A stretch of 64,000 bases of DNA, from contig NC_020178.2 in NCBI RefSeq assembly GCF_000224145.3, positions 888,986-952,985 on the forward strand, in the 5' to 3' direction. The notes beneath the pieces are model-generated. The model had not been told where the DNA came from, made no database searches, and was given only the letters and a program-made list of their open reading frames with translations. The position numbers and the translations under genes are program-made. Of this stretch, positions 13,001 to 26,900 are shown one piece after another (within the stretch, counting starts at the first letter, position 1; every line of letters begins with the position of its first letter). The DNA comes from Ciona intestinalis (lineage: Eukaryota; Chordata; Ascidiacea; Phlebobranchia; Cionidae).

Positions 13001-14975
13001 CGCGTATTTTCTGGCACATTTTGGTTCCTTCCCGCCTGGACGTCAATTGAAAGATCGCGTATACACAAACGTCGTAACAGAACACAAAGTAACATACATG
13101 GTAACTCGTACGCTAGCACAAGGTGTATTACACCCGAGTTAAAACGACTGTGTTTCCGGCCACGCGAGAATAAAGTAAGTTACATTCATTCATAAGATTC
13201 CGAATATGCCGCGGTAAGATGAACACCGTTAACACATAGTATCACATATTTTCTAATCGTGGTTAACAACGCTCGTTTATACTCATAGTCGTGAATGTAC
13301 GGGTTATATAATTCTGTAAACATTCTATTTTTACTATCGAAGGGAACCAAATGATAGTGAAAACATACACCTTCTTATCCCAGCCTAATATACTCTGTAT
13401 TTTAAACATATTCCCAGTTTTAAAACGCTTCTAACTTCCTAGGTGCGTTACGTACTTTGACACTTCTCTCGGCTCTGGTTTTCAGACGCTTAGAGCCGTT
13501 CGCGTACTGAGGCCACTTAAATTAGTGTCTGGAATTCCAAGTAAGTGATTTTTAACATGTAACTTAATGTAGGCTTATGAGTTCTTGACAGGACATTTAC
13601 CAGCAATTGATCCTACCCTAGATTAAATAAGTTACGTCCATTCGTTTATTTACTCCCACAGGTTTACATTCTTTAAATAATATGATCTTTTTTAAAGCAT
13701 AAATAAAAAATGGTATTCATTTTCAACGTGTTACTAAATCCATGTTCCTCTAATCAGGTTTACAAGTCGTGTTGAAGTCTATTATGAAAGCCATGGTACC
13801 ATTGCTACAAATTGCCGTGCTTCTTCTGTTTTTCATCGTTGTTTGCTCTATCGTTGGTTTAGAGTTATACATGGGAAGGTTTCACAGGACCTGCTACAGT
13901 AACTCTACAAGTAATTCCTTATTTTTGAATACTGTAAACAGTGTAAACTATTACACATGCAAGCGGGCATGAGGTGCATGAAATAGAACACCCGTGCTAT
14001 ACCGACTCACGTGTTATAACGTTGTCCAGCTATGCAAGTGCATAGAAGATACAGGTTTGAAGCTTTATGGTGCTATCATGTTCAGTGTGTTCTTGGGCAA
14101 GACACTTAACAACAGTTGCTTCAATAAGTTGTATAAAACAGAAGACTGTGTTAGAACGACTGTTATTGGCCACCACGCAAGGATTAATAAGTGTCATTCA
14201 TATTCTGAAACGTGTATGAGAATAACCAAATCAACATATAAAAATATTTAACTAGTATAGGCTACTAGTAATGCATAAGCGGGTGTCACCCTAACTTTCT
14301 GAACATTTCTCCTTTTTTGCAAGTTATATAAAGTTTTCTACACTTTTAGATAAAATTATCCGAGACAACCAAATATGCAGTGAGGATAATTCTGCAAGTT
14401 ATGGGAAATATGTTTGTGAGAATGGCTCCTATTGTGGTGACTGGCCCCTTGGTCCCAACCATGGAATAACTACATTTGATAACATTATCTTCTCCATGAT
14501 GACAGTGTTCCAATGCATTACAATGGAAGGGTGGACCGATATCTTATATTTTGTAAGTTTTTGTTTTTATTTTCTGTTGGTCATTTTACAGAAGTAAACG
14601 ATACACAGTACACACCCAATTTTTCGACCATTTTGCGTATCATTTAGTTAGTTTTTGGCCATTTTGGTCATTGCTTTTTGGCATTTTATTCATGTAGTAA
14701 CTAATGACAATTTAAAAAGATAATAATTGCATTAATTTATCAATTTATTAAACGAAGCGGACCAAATTCATATTTTTCAATTTTATATGCATTAAATTGT
14801 TGGTTTCTGCCATTTTGGTAATGTTTTTTCAAGCATTTTTAATAACCTATATATTAAACTTGGGCGATTAGGCCGATGATGCTACAGGAAGTATTTACAA
14901 CTGGGCTTACTTCATTATGCTCATCATAGTCGGGTCTTTCTTCATGTTAAACCTTGTGCTAGGTGTACTTAGTGG
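10098..14975 (+). CDS. Cav2 domain I exons (IS1-IS6)
   Basis: Exons: 10098-10373, 11655-11760, 11922-12061, 13443-13540, 13758-13910, 14350-14552 and 14872-14975. The first encodes a Gly-rich N-terminus ([14 protein letters not shown]) and ends before IS1. The second gives IS1 ([15 protein letters not shown]), the third IS2-IS3, and the fourth the S4 sensor ([17 protein letters not shown]). The fifth gives S5 ([18 protein letters not shown]), the sixth the Cys-containing turret and pore loop ([11 protein letters not shown]), and the seventh IS6 ([14 protein letters not shown]). The first intron is of the AT-AC class, so a GT-AG-only gene finder would misplace it. A second IS6 exon lies at 15732-15850. 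Confidence 0.93.
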
Positions 14976-17900
14976 GTGAGTCCAATCACACATGATGCAT
15001 TCATGTTGTGATGCTTTCATGTGATGCATTCATACTGTGAGGTTATCATGGCGTCATAGCAAAAGCTTCACGCAAGTTTTGGTGGCATGAGTTTGTTGCG
15101 AAATTTTGATGTCATGATTTTCATGAGACGTGAACTTCAAAATTATCATGGTTTTTATGAGACACGAAATGTATGATCATTATTTCATGAGCATGAAGGG
15201 AAAGAATGCTACCAACCACGCCATGACTTGTGCATGTATTTTTTACATGCATCAGCAGTGTTATTGGTATAGTAGACATTACAAAGGATGCTGCAATGCA
15301 TACAAACTAACCCACTTGTTTTAGAAAGCAGTCTTACATAGATGTAATATATCATTACTAACACCTAGTGTTTAGAGATTAACTAACAATAACTCTAAAT
15401 AATCTCAACTAATTACAACTAACATTAAGATTTACAAAACTAATGTTAAGATTACATTTTACTAATAAAGTTTTTTGAAAGAATGTTTTTCTATTATGGG
15501 CAATCAAACCACTGGATGTTTTTTGGCACTACAGACTTGGTTAAGTTAGTTTTAAAAGTTACACTAATGGTGCCATCTGAAGCACAAACATGGTGTCTAA
15601 AAAGTATTTCCAAAGTGTATGAAACAGAACACTCATATTATAATAACAACTTACATTGCCCCGCCATGAGAGGAGGTTGCCTCTATCTAAAAGTACATTG
15701 TCAGCCATTAATGCTCCCCATTTAACCCTAGGCTGTGGACAGTGACGGATCCAATATAGTGAATCTCATAATCACCCATATCTTATTCTTCTCAATAATT
15801 ACGCTTGGTTCATTTGGCTTGTTAAACCTTGTGTTCGGCGCTTTAGCTGCGTAAGTTGACAGTACCTGATTAGGATTTGTAAAAATGTCTTAGTTGGTGT
15901 AATTGGTCCTAATTGGTTAGAAATACTTGTATTGAAAAATAACTGTTAAGTCTAGTAGAAATTTCTTTAGCTTTAGTATAATTGATCTTAATTGATAAGA
16001 AATACTTTCATTCATGAAAGACTTGCGTGCCTTGGTGTAGATAATGTAGCATTGGAAGTGTAGATTGAGGTAAATTAAACACATGGTAATTTATGTTTTA
16101 TTTAACTTTATTAGTTGCTTTTTCTTGTAACTTTCCCAAACATTTTGCATTCTCCATAATTTTAAACTTGTAAGCAATGTTACTTTCTATTTATTTTATT
16201 TTGGGTACCAGGGACTTGGCGTTTAGACAAAAGTAAACCACTTTTAGACCCCATTGCTTAAGTTCAATTCTACTTTAATATTGAGGTTTATGTGTTGCAT
16301 GGTCAATGCCTTTGAAATTTGTTTGACACTTTTTACATGTTTCTATTGCACCAAGTTACACATGTTTTTTTATTGTTGTTGGTATTAGGAAAAGCTCATA
16401 TACGTTATGCTGTATGCCACGGTTTTATTCTTATTTTGCAAATTTATTTCAATCACCTGCCGTTCCAATGTTTACTACCACAATACACATGGCAGCAACT
16501 CTGTAATGCATAAATGTCTGCTAAAAATATCCCAGACCGTCTTAGTAATCTAGTAAATGCAATTTCCATACTCAGTCCAACTTCTTAAGTGGTGTTAGGT
16601 GTACTGACACGTACTTACATATTGTCTGACGTTTAAATTTAATGAAAGACAAGGTGTATGAAACAGAAAACCTATGTTATAATGGCTGTCGTTGCCCCGC
16701 CATGCAACAACAAACATTCCTTCAAGTTAGTAATCATATTTAAGTTGAGTGATAATATATTTGAATGGATTTATATTTAAGTTTGTGTTATTTCAATGTG
16801 TGTAATAGAGTAGTGTCAATGAATACAGCATGTTCAATAGCATGACAATGCATGGGAATGATTTTGTTGTATTATGTATAACACTCGGTGTTTCAAACAG
16901 ATCAAGTACAAATATCATATTAGTACCAAACCAAAAGTATGAGAAACTGGATAACCGATTTGATCTGTTTAAAATACATGCTTAAGTATAGTTTATGAGT
17001 TATAATAAAAGAATAAACCATTTTTTTCCAATCTATATTGATAAGGTCTTTTGGAAAGCCACATCTAAGAACCGAAAATTTAAGCCAAAGTTTTCCCATT
17101 ACCCCAGAAAAAAAACATACATTTTTGAAAGCGTTTGGTTTGTTCTTTTATAACTGTGTTATTGTAAACTTTTTTGGAAAATTTCACACCTATTCATGCT
17201 GTTTCTATTACCAGTGAGTTTGCCAAAGAACGAGAGCGTGTGGAAAATAGAATGGCATTTCTAAAGGTAAGGAAAAAACAGCAAATGGACAGAGAACTGG
17301 ATGGTTACCTAGAATGGATGCAAAAAGCAGGTCAGTTTGGATGGTGATATATATTTCATTAGTTTGTATGTGTAACTTACACTTGACTGTTTTTTAGAGT
17401 CATTTCTATATTTTATAATAGTTAATTTACAATGTTGTAGTTTGTAAATGCTGTTTTTCAATATACTACAGTTGGTTTGGTTGCCCCTACTTTATAGTAT
17501 GTGCTTAAACTGTCTGGTACAGTTCAACCGTTAGTAGGCAACTAGTGCGTGCACCAAACTTAAGGTGCCGGTAGCCAAGGCGTTAATCTTAAAATAATAC
17601 AACCAACAAAGTGAAATTGTGACAGAATTGTATGTCTAATTTTTACTGCCTCCCCACTTCAATAAAGTTAAGTGCCTATGTCTGAACCATCCATTCAGTA
17701 ACAGTTAAGTAAATCAGTCCCAGCATTCATCATCATTACTTTTATGCCTTTACCTGGAAGTAAATTGACACTTAATTTATTAGTATTGATACCTGTATTT
17801 ACAGCTCAATAAATCACCGGTTTATTTCTGTTTTTTTATAATAACTTAGAAAAGCTGTTATCTTAACTATACCTACATATTGCGCTTGTATTTGTGCTAA

Positions 17901-20900
17901 GTTCAATATGGTGTATATAGGCATTACATAAAATAACTAACTTGTTCAGGAATGACATAAAATAACTGAAATTTAGGCATTTTATTAAACGAGTAACTTC
18001 TAATAGAATACGTTGTTTAATTTACAGAAGAAGTAATACTAGCTGAAGAAGACAGAACACTTGAAAAATCTGCACAAGAAGGTGTGTGACAACATAATAA
18101 CTTTTATAAAATATACCCAATAGCACTTATATTGTGACTGTAATTCCATAATGACATAGGGCAATGATAGTCATTATATTATAATTTGTCATTCAACTTT
18201 TATATTTGTTTTTTTATTTGTTTTCTTATATTCTCAGCTCATCGCAGGAAAGCAGCTTACCGAAAGAGCAAAGTGGATTTATTGGATTCTGCAGAAAGTT
18301 CATTCACAGATATTTCAGCCACTGTAATAGGTAGGATATGTCAACATTAACATTTGTAATATGATAATACTGTAATATAATAACCCTAAAATATGTTAAC
18401 ATTGTATATCTTAACACTGTAATATTTTAACACACGATGATTAAATCTTTAATGTGTTAATGTTGCAATATTTTAACGATGTTATATGTTAACACTGAAA
18501 TAGGTATGATGTTTAATGTCTATGTTAACAATTATGTACTCAAAAAAACTCTTTTCCGTTATCAAAAATGAGGAATATGTCAACTTTGGCCTAAATCCTA
18601 GCGATCCACACAGTAGGGTTTTACCTTAACATTTTTACAACAAATGTAACAGGTAACAGCAATCGTTTTACGCGTTCAAATCCGAACACTAAACCAACCA
18701 ATACCTGCCTTGCCTGGCTTTCTCATAAAGAAAAAAGATTCAGGTAAGAGAACTGTACAGTGTATGAAACACTTGTAAGTACATTATAAGCCTAAAAACT
18801 TTGTTAAAAATTAGTATAAGTTTAAATGATTTATAGAAATATCAATACTAAATATGCACCCACACTGTTAAAACAGAGTATAACATATCAACTTTCACAA
18901 TAGACCTTACAGTATAACTTACAAGAGTATAACTTGAAACTCTGAAACTTAAAATAGACCTTAATGTAACTTACAAGAGCATAACTTAGAAATCTGAAAC
19001 TTAAAACAGACCTTACAGGATTACAGTATAACTTACAAAGTATAACTTTAAAATCTGTAACTTAAAATAGACTTAACATACAACTTAAAATGCCCACTCT
19101 TATTCAGGGTAAAATGTCGCCATTTGGTCAAATCTCCTGTGTTTTATTGGATTGTGTTATTCCTTGTGTTGCTGAACACAGCATTCTTATCAAGTGTTCA
19201 TTATAAACAGCCTAAGTGGTGGGAAGATTTTCTATGTAAGTATTCAGGCATTGGCAGTATTGGTTTAGATCTGAATTATTATGAAGTTATTGTCTAGCAT
19301 AAAGTGTGACAGTGAGTGTCACATGTATGAGTACACCATGTGCGTCTGGTGTATAAGAAGACACCCATGTTACAACTTGACAGTGAACATGAGGTGTATA
19401 AACAGAACATGGTTGTCTGAAAAAATAAAGGGTACAAGTATGCGTGTATATATACGTATATAAGTGTATATAGAAATATACAACCTGTTGCATATGTAAA
19501 ATATAAAGTCTAGCTTATATTTTATCTTGCCTTCTTTAGTCAAAATTTTCCGACCAAGTTCTCACTCAATTGTTTGCAGATTACGCTGAGTTTGTTTTTC
19601 TTGGCTTATTCTCTGGGGAGATTCTATTAAAAGTGTATGGACTTGGACCAAGGACTTATTTTCGTTCCTCATTCAACATTTTTGATTTTGTGGTAAGTTT
19701 AATCAACTAACCTCAAACAGTGTTTCCTAGCATTTCGTGGTTTAAAATAAGAATATGAAACACTGCAATTTCAAGGGTTTATATAAGTTAAGTTGTATTT
19801 GACCGACACTTTAGTATTTTTAACAGGTAGTTTTACAAAGTGTCAACAAAACAATAACCTTGAATTAGTTGCACCACTTTTCACAGGTGTTTATATAAGT
19901 CAAGCTGTATTTGACAGGTACTTTAAAAACTTTTGATTATATTTCCAAGGTTATCATTGGTTCAATATTTGAAATTATTTGGTCGGTAATACGACCTGAT
20001 GCTTCATTTGGAATCAGCGTACTTCGTGCTCTAAGATTGTTACGAGTGTTCAAATTCACAAGGTAGATTATTGTGTTATCTTATGATTTGGTATTTTAAA
20101 TTAAATAAATAAATTTAATAAATGAATGTAACTTACTTTTTCTTGCGAGACGGGCACTGGTAGTCGTTATAACAGGGGGGGGTCCTGTTTTATACCTCCA
20201 TGCCCGCTTATGAGTAACCACATATGTGATTAAGTTAATTTTATTTATCAGTTTTATATTTTCATATGATATTAATCACTCAGTGCTTGGTCTGGTTTAC
20301 GAAACTTGGTCGTCTCCCTGATGAGCTCCCTCAGATCCATCGTGAGTCTCATCTTCCTCTTGTTTCTCTTCCTGGTTGTGTTTGCTCTTCTAGGGATGCA
20401 GATCTTTGGAGGCAGGTGGGAATCTGTTGAATATCTTTATCATATTTATTCTCGCGCTGTCCGAAAAATTAGTTTATCTTTATTTTTATCTTATTCATTC
20501 TCGCGTAGTAAAAAAAATCTTTAAATAGCGGGGAAAACCAGAAGTTATAACACAAGTGTTCTGTTTCAAGCATCTTATAATTTTATGGGTGTTTTTTTCT
20601 TTCAATTATTTGAAAAAAATGTATCTTTTTTATCCTTCCATGAATTTCGCAGCAATTTTGTGTGTTGTTATTTTTCATACTGCAGTAAAGAAGAGCGTCT
20701 AAAAGTCAGAATATTGAATTATTTGTATTTCTGTAACGCATGTGTATTTATACATTATACATGAGGCTTAATGACTATTTATCTCACTGGCTTTAAAAGG
20801 CTGAAATAAATATTCACGAAGTTTATTTCATTCTTTCTTGTCTGCCTATGTATCGCATAGTGTGAATTTGCTTTTATGACATCACAGTACAACATTGTCC

Positions 20901-23900
20901 GAATATATGACATCATTATCTACTGTGATAATGATTTTATAAGTATCCTGGGTAAGACACTTAACGCAAATTGCTTCAACCTATTGGTCAATAGTTAGTT
21001 TTCCAAATTTCCAACTCTGCAAAAAAGTATATATTTACGAAGAAAGTTACATGCATGATAACTTGCGAGCATGACGTGAATGAAACACTGTTGTTATACA
21101 AGATCTGTTGTTATTACAACACTTCTTGTTCCATGCAAGGGTAAAATTAACATTTAATTAAAATTAACATTTAATTAAAATTAACATTTAATCATTTATT
21201 AACACACTTACAATACAATTGATAATCACCTATAATACAATTTGTAACATTATTTCCACATTTAATCCCGCAAAAATACGGAAACCTTTAATAGCCTTTT
21301 AATGTTTTTGTTTTCGCTGGCATTACCTTGTATGTCCCCGCACATAAATATTTAATATGATTTCTATTGATTTTTTCCATGCTGTTCTCGTCACCAGATT
21401 CAGTTTCAAAGATGGAAAACCGAATTCCAATTTTGACTCTTTTCCCAGCGCTATTCTCACTGTATTTCAGGTAATTTTAATTAAACAGAAATAGCATAAA
21501 TGAACTGTTAAAAATTTGTTAATTTTAATTAAACAGAAATAGCATAAATGAAATATTCTTTAAACTTACATACCTGGTAACTTAATATGCGGCACGAGGT
21601 GTATGAAACAGAACACCCATGTTATAGCGACTTGTTGCACAAGGATAAATAAGTGTTTTTAATTATTTAAACCTAAAAATTTATTTTTAAACAAAAATGA
21701 CATGACAAATTCCGGATAAGGCCATACACATTACATGAATAAAGGAATTAAAAAAAAAACATATGTATTTTTTTATTGTCAGATTTTAACTGGAGAAGAT
21801 TGGAACATGGTAATGTATAATGGTGTTGAAGCAAAAGGAGGAGTCAAAAATGGTGGACTATGGTGGTCTCTCTACTTTATATTCCTGGTTATGTTTGGAA
21901 ACTGTATCCTTCATTATTGTTAAGTTTTATCTAGAATAGTATTTTATGTTTGATAGTTCTTAAGAACAGTTATGTTAAAGTTAGTTTGGAAAACTGGGTT
22001 GATATAGTTTCCTTTTGATTTATACTTGGCATTTAAGACCTGATTTCTGTAGCAAAAAGTTTGGAATCACTGGATCAATTAATGGAGTATTGCAAACTGC
22101 TTTGTGTAACCTCCCCCACATAAAATAGAAAAGTCATTATTTCTGTATATTCTAAATATTTTCCTTAATTTTATTTTTTACAACTACTTCCTACTACAAT
22201 GCATTGGCAATCATCAACTGTTGATATGTTTTAATCCTTTATTGCTATTGGTATCAAATGACAACAGACACTTTGTTGAATGTCTTTCTTGCTATTGCCG
22301 TGGACAACCTTGCAAATGCGCAAGAGCTGACAAAGGATGAAGAAGAGGAAAAAGACAACAAAGAGGCTCAAAAAGCACTTCGAGTTGCGCGTGAAATTGA
22401 ATCTGTTTCTCCTGGATCAATGGAAAACGTTCGGATAAAGTTGTGAGTTAGTTTTGTATTTAGGTTGTGTTTTGTAAATTGTTTATAACCTCACATTGTG
22501 GATTGTTTGGTTTTGATCAGCATTAAACTGTAGTTTAAAACCTGAAAGTGTTGAATGTTTGGTTTTAGTATAAAGTTTGTCTTGCAACCAGAGAATATGT
22601 TTAAACCTCTTACCGATGCTGTTACCATTGTAAATGTGTGTCCTTGGGCATGATATTTGGAATCAAACCATTAGCTACTCTGCGTCAAATCGTTATTTCT
22701 AACACTTTAAATTGGATGTGCCAATTTACATATTACAGAAAAAAACAGCAGAATAATGAATTAGGTACTGTAATGACAGTAGTTTTAAACACTGTGTTGT
22801 TAATTAAGAGTATAATGCTAATTGTTCCTCATAGAAGCGACTCTTTCAATAAAAACAACCTACAAAGGACAGCATGGGAACGAAGGCAACACGAGTTCCG
22901 GAAACAAAGACGAACTTTACGAATGAAGCGCGACCAGAATGGTTTGGTAACCGATGATGACAGTGATGATGATCTATATGTTCCCGGTGAACGGCGGAGC
23001 GGAAAATACTTCGACATTTCAAGTTTTAATAAAGATAAAGAGGGGATCCAAGGAGCTGCTACAGCAAATGTGAGTTAAGTTTTAAGATATATAGTGAAAT
23101 ACCCATATAGCACCTATATATTTATGAAACACAAACCTTTTAAAGTTTTGTCCCTCTTTTTCATAAATTCTTTGTTTTTCTGTATTAGGGCATCTCTTCA
23201 CAACATGGGTCTCCTACAAAACAAGTTGGTAACGATGATCATATCATTGGACAATCTATGTGGGTTTATATACTTGTGTGGTTTTCATTACTTTAACTAA
23301 TGCAAATGTTGTGATTAAGTTTTGTTGGCATTGCTACTTAACATAACATACTGGAATAACTGATCTTCTGGTAAAGTTGTTAAAAATGACGATGTATAAC
23401 AGTCTGGCGTTATTTAACATTGGTTTAAAAATTTATGATCATATTTCTAGAAGAGGGGGTTAAAAAACAGTTAAAACTGTAAAAATTATCTAAAAGTGGC
23501 ACACGAAAATAAATAAGTAACAATCATTTATTTTTAGTATTGGTGGGGAAAGCAGGTTTCTGTCTCGTCAAAACAGTCTTCGTGTTCGAAATACACCAAT
23601 GAGAGAGCTTGGTATACTCCCATCTAGTGGTGAAGTGGCAGAGATCAATCAGACAGAAAATACTCGCGAAAATTCAATTATGGCTGACACCCCTGTTGCA
23701 ATGGGTGCGTTGGAATATATTTTGTTTTTGAATAATTTCCAGGGCTTAGCAGTTGGAATGTGTGTTGTAGCCTAAGGATAACAGTTCATGACTGACACGC
23801 ACTTTTAAGTCTGTCCTACCAGCAAGGATAAATAAGTGTCATATATATAAATTTAATTACATGAAATCAAAAAAAATATAATTTTGTATAAATTTTTTGA

Positions 23901-26900
23901 ATTGTTTTCAGAGGATGGAAAAGGAACAGTGCGCTCTAGTGGCGAGGTTGACGAGGAAGAAGATAACGGACCTAAACCAGTGTTGCCGTATAGTTCTATG
24001 TTTATATTCAGTCCTACTAATCCGTAAGTTAAAAAAATGTAAACAGACATTTTAAATAACGGGTCAACTCTGGTCCAAATAACAGGTCCCATACCATTTG
24101 TTTAATGAAATAATAATTTGCAAAAAGCTGTACTGCCTGGCAGCAGCAGTACTGAATAAACGTTAATGATATTCTATATCTTTTTCTTTACAAAATTTTA
24201 CAGAATATATATAGATTATTGCATTGGATAAAACATATCAATATTAAACTTCTATCTCTTTTTTTACAGAATACGACTTGCATGTCATTACATTGTGAAT
24301 CTGAAATACTTTGAGACGACCATTTTAGTTATCATCATTTTAAGCAGTTTAACTCTTGCTACTGAAGACCCAGTCACTAAAGACTCGCAAAGAAATAATG
24401 TTCTGAAATATTTCGATTATATTTTCACAGCTGTCTTCACATTTGAAATGGTTATGAAGGTAATGTGAATCTGTTTTGTATTATTTGTAGTGTAGGTTTA
24501 ATAAGTATTGGTCAAAAATAACTTAACTTAAATAAACACCTGTGAAAGTGGGCAACTAATTCAGGGTTTGTTTTGTTGACACTTTATAAAAGTAGCTGTC
24601 AAAAATAATAACTTTTTATAAACACTTGTGAAATTGGTGCAACCAATTCAAGGTTATTTTTAACACTTTGCAAAACTACCTTTTTGACCTTGAACAAGAA
24701 ACTTCATGGAAAACCCTGATAATGTTATTGTTGACAGATAAGACATCAATCAATTAGGATTACAAAGCAAACAACTTGCAGAAGGGCTGTAAAAAGTGTT
24801 TTAAATTATATTTCTTATTTATACATATACACACTGATCCTACATTACATAACTACATGGTCATAATGCTCATTGTTGCATAATAATCCTCATTGTTACA
24901 TAACAGATGATTGACTTGGGTCTTGTGCTTCACCCTGGCTCCTACTTCCATAGTTTGTGGAATATTCTGGATTTTGTTGTTGTGTGCAGTGCTCTGGTGG
25001 GATTTGCCTTGACGTAAGTTATAACAACATAGAATTTACTTATAAATAAAGCAGGGGCTAATTAATGAATGAGTGAAAGAATGTAATTTATATTTAATAT
25101 GTTGTGGACCTCATTATAACACTGTTGTTCTTCTTACACCTTATACCCGCTTACGAATTATCACATATGTACAGTCTTTATGTCACTCTACTTACTGTAC
25201 ACTGTACAGTTTATAATACTATTATAAACGTTATTTGGTTTTAATTGTATTTCCAAAATATTAAACTGCAGTGTTTCCCAATTCTTCAGACATTTACCAT
25301 ACAGTAGTGTTCATCTAGCCCTATAAAACTAAACTGGCATCGCTATGTAATGACCCTTACATTACAGAGCATCAAACAACCCCCAATTAGATCTCGGTGT
25401 GATCAAATCACTTCGTGTACTACGTGTCTTGAGGCCTCTAAAGACAATCAAAAGACTTCCAAAGCTAAAAGTAACTGATTATATGTTTGATGTATTTTTT
25501 TACCTGTTTTTAGGCGGTTAAATAAGTTTGGAATTTTGAATTTGTTTAGGTACAGTACGCTGACTTGTTCATGCATTGCATAAAAAATGTTTTGTTTAAA
25601 CAATCAATTTGTTTTTGCGTTATATTAAGACTGAAGTATTTCTTGTTTAGCAGTATATGAAGTAGTTAACATTAAATTGTTTTACAGGCTGTATTCATGT
25701 GTGTGGTGAATGCATTCCGCAATGTAGCCACCATCCTTATAGTTTACATGCTATTCATGTTCATATTCGCTGTTATTGCTGTGGAACTTTTCAAGGGGAA
25801 GTTCTTCTACTGCACTGATCCTATGATTAACGTGGAAAGTGAATGCAAGTAAGATATACTCAAAGTGGGTTTGGTATACTATGTAGGAATACACATTTTA
25901 TGATGTGTATATAAAACATCAAATGGACAGTGAGCATGAGGTATATGAATACACCATATGTGCCTGGTATATAACAGAAGCCACCCATGTTATACATGGG
26001 CAGTGAGCAAGAGGTGTATGCAAACGTCTGTGTGTGGTGTATAAGACACTAAGTCCTACATATTTACTCTAGGGGTAAATTCTTCTACCAGTCTCCTGAA
26101 AGTGACAACAAAGAAGTGAGTGAACGACAATGGTTACAACATGACTTTCACTATGATAATGTTCTTTATTCGTTCCTCACATTATTTGTCATTTCCACTG
26201 GGGAAGGATGGCCAGAGTAAGTTGTTGTTCATTTTTTTTGATGGTTTATTATAAACAAAGTTTCTTAAACTGCTATATAACAAGCATAGGTATTGAAACC
26301 TCTTGCTAATTACACTTGGAGAATGAATTGTAAAAGTGTCTGACTTTATAAATAGATTTTCTAAACCATTTTATATTAAAATCTTTTTAGAGTCCAATTC
26401 CAGAGACATTATTGAAAATTTAACTAAAAAAGGGAAAATAAAACCATCTAATGCAAACTATTCTACTGAGATAATTTTCTAAACTAATTTTAGAGTAAAA
26501 TACTTACCTTTTTTTACCTTTTTTTTAGAGTCCTGTGGCATTCCATCGGATCCACGTATGAAGACAAAGGTCCAGAGCGTGGCTTCCGTATGGAAGTGAG
26601 CATCTTCTACATCGTGTTCTTCGTTGTGTTCCCCTTCTTCTTTGTGAACATCTTTGTTGCTTTTATTATCATCACTTTTCAAGAAGAAGGAGACAAAGCA
26701 ATGTCAAATTGCTCGCTGGAGAAAAATGAGGTAAGCATATTATTTGTTGGGGATAATGGGATAATATGATAAGTTTGGGTTAAGTTTCAACTCCCATGGT
26801 AAGCCTTAGTTTTTCTGTAATCATACTATTCTATGACAATTAAAATTAAACTTAACTTTCTTTGTATGATGGACAACCGCAGTATTTATGGATGAAAACC

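Noticed and set aside
15483..15725. 80-codon frame just before the alternative IS6 exon
   Set aside because: It is partly SINE-like sequence and has no splice or phase support.
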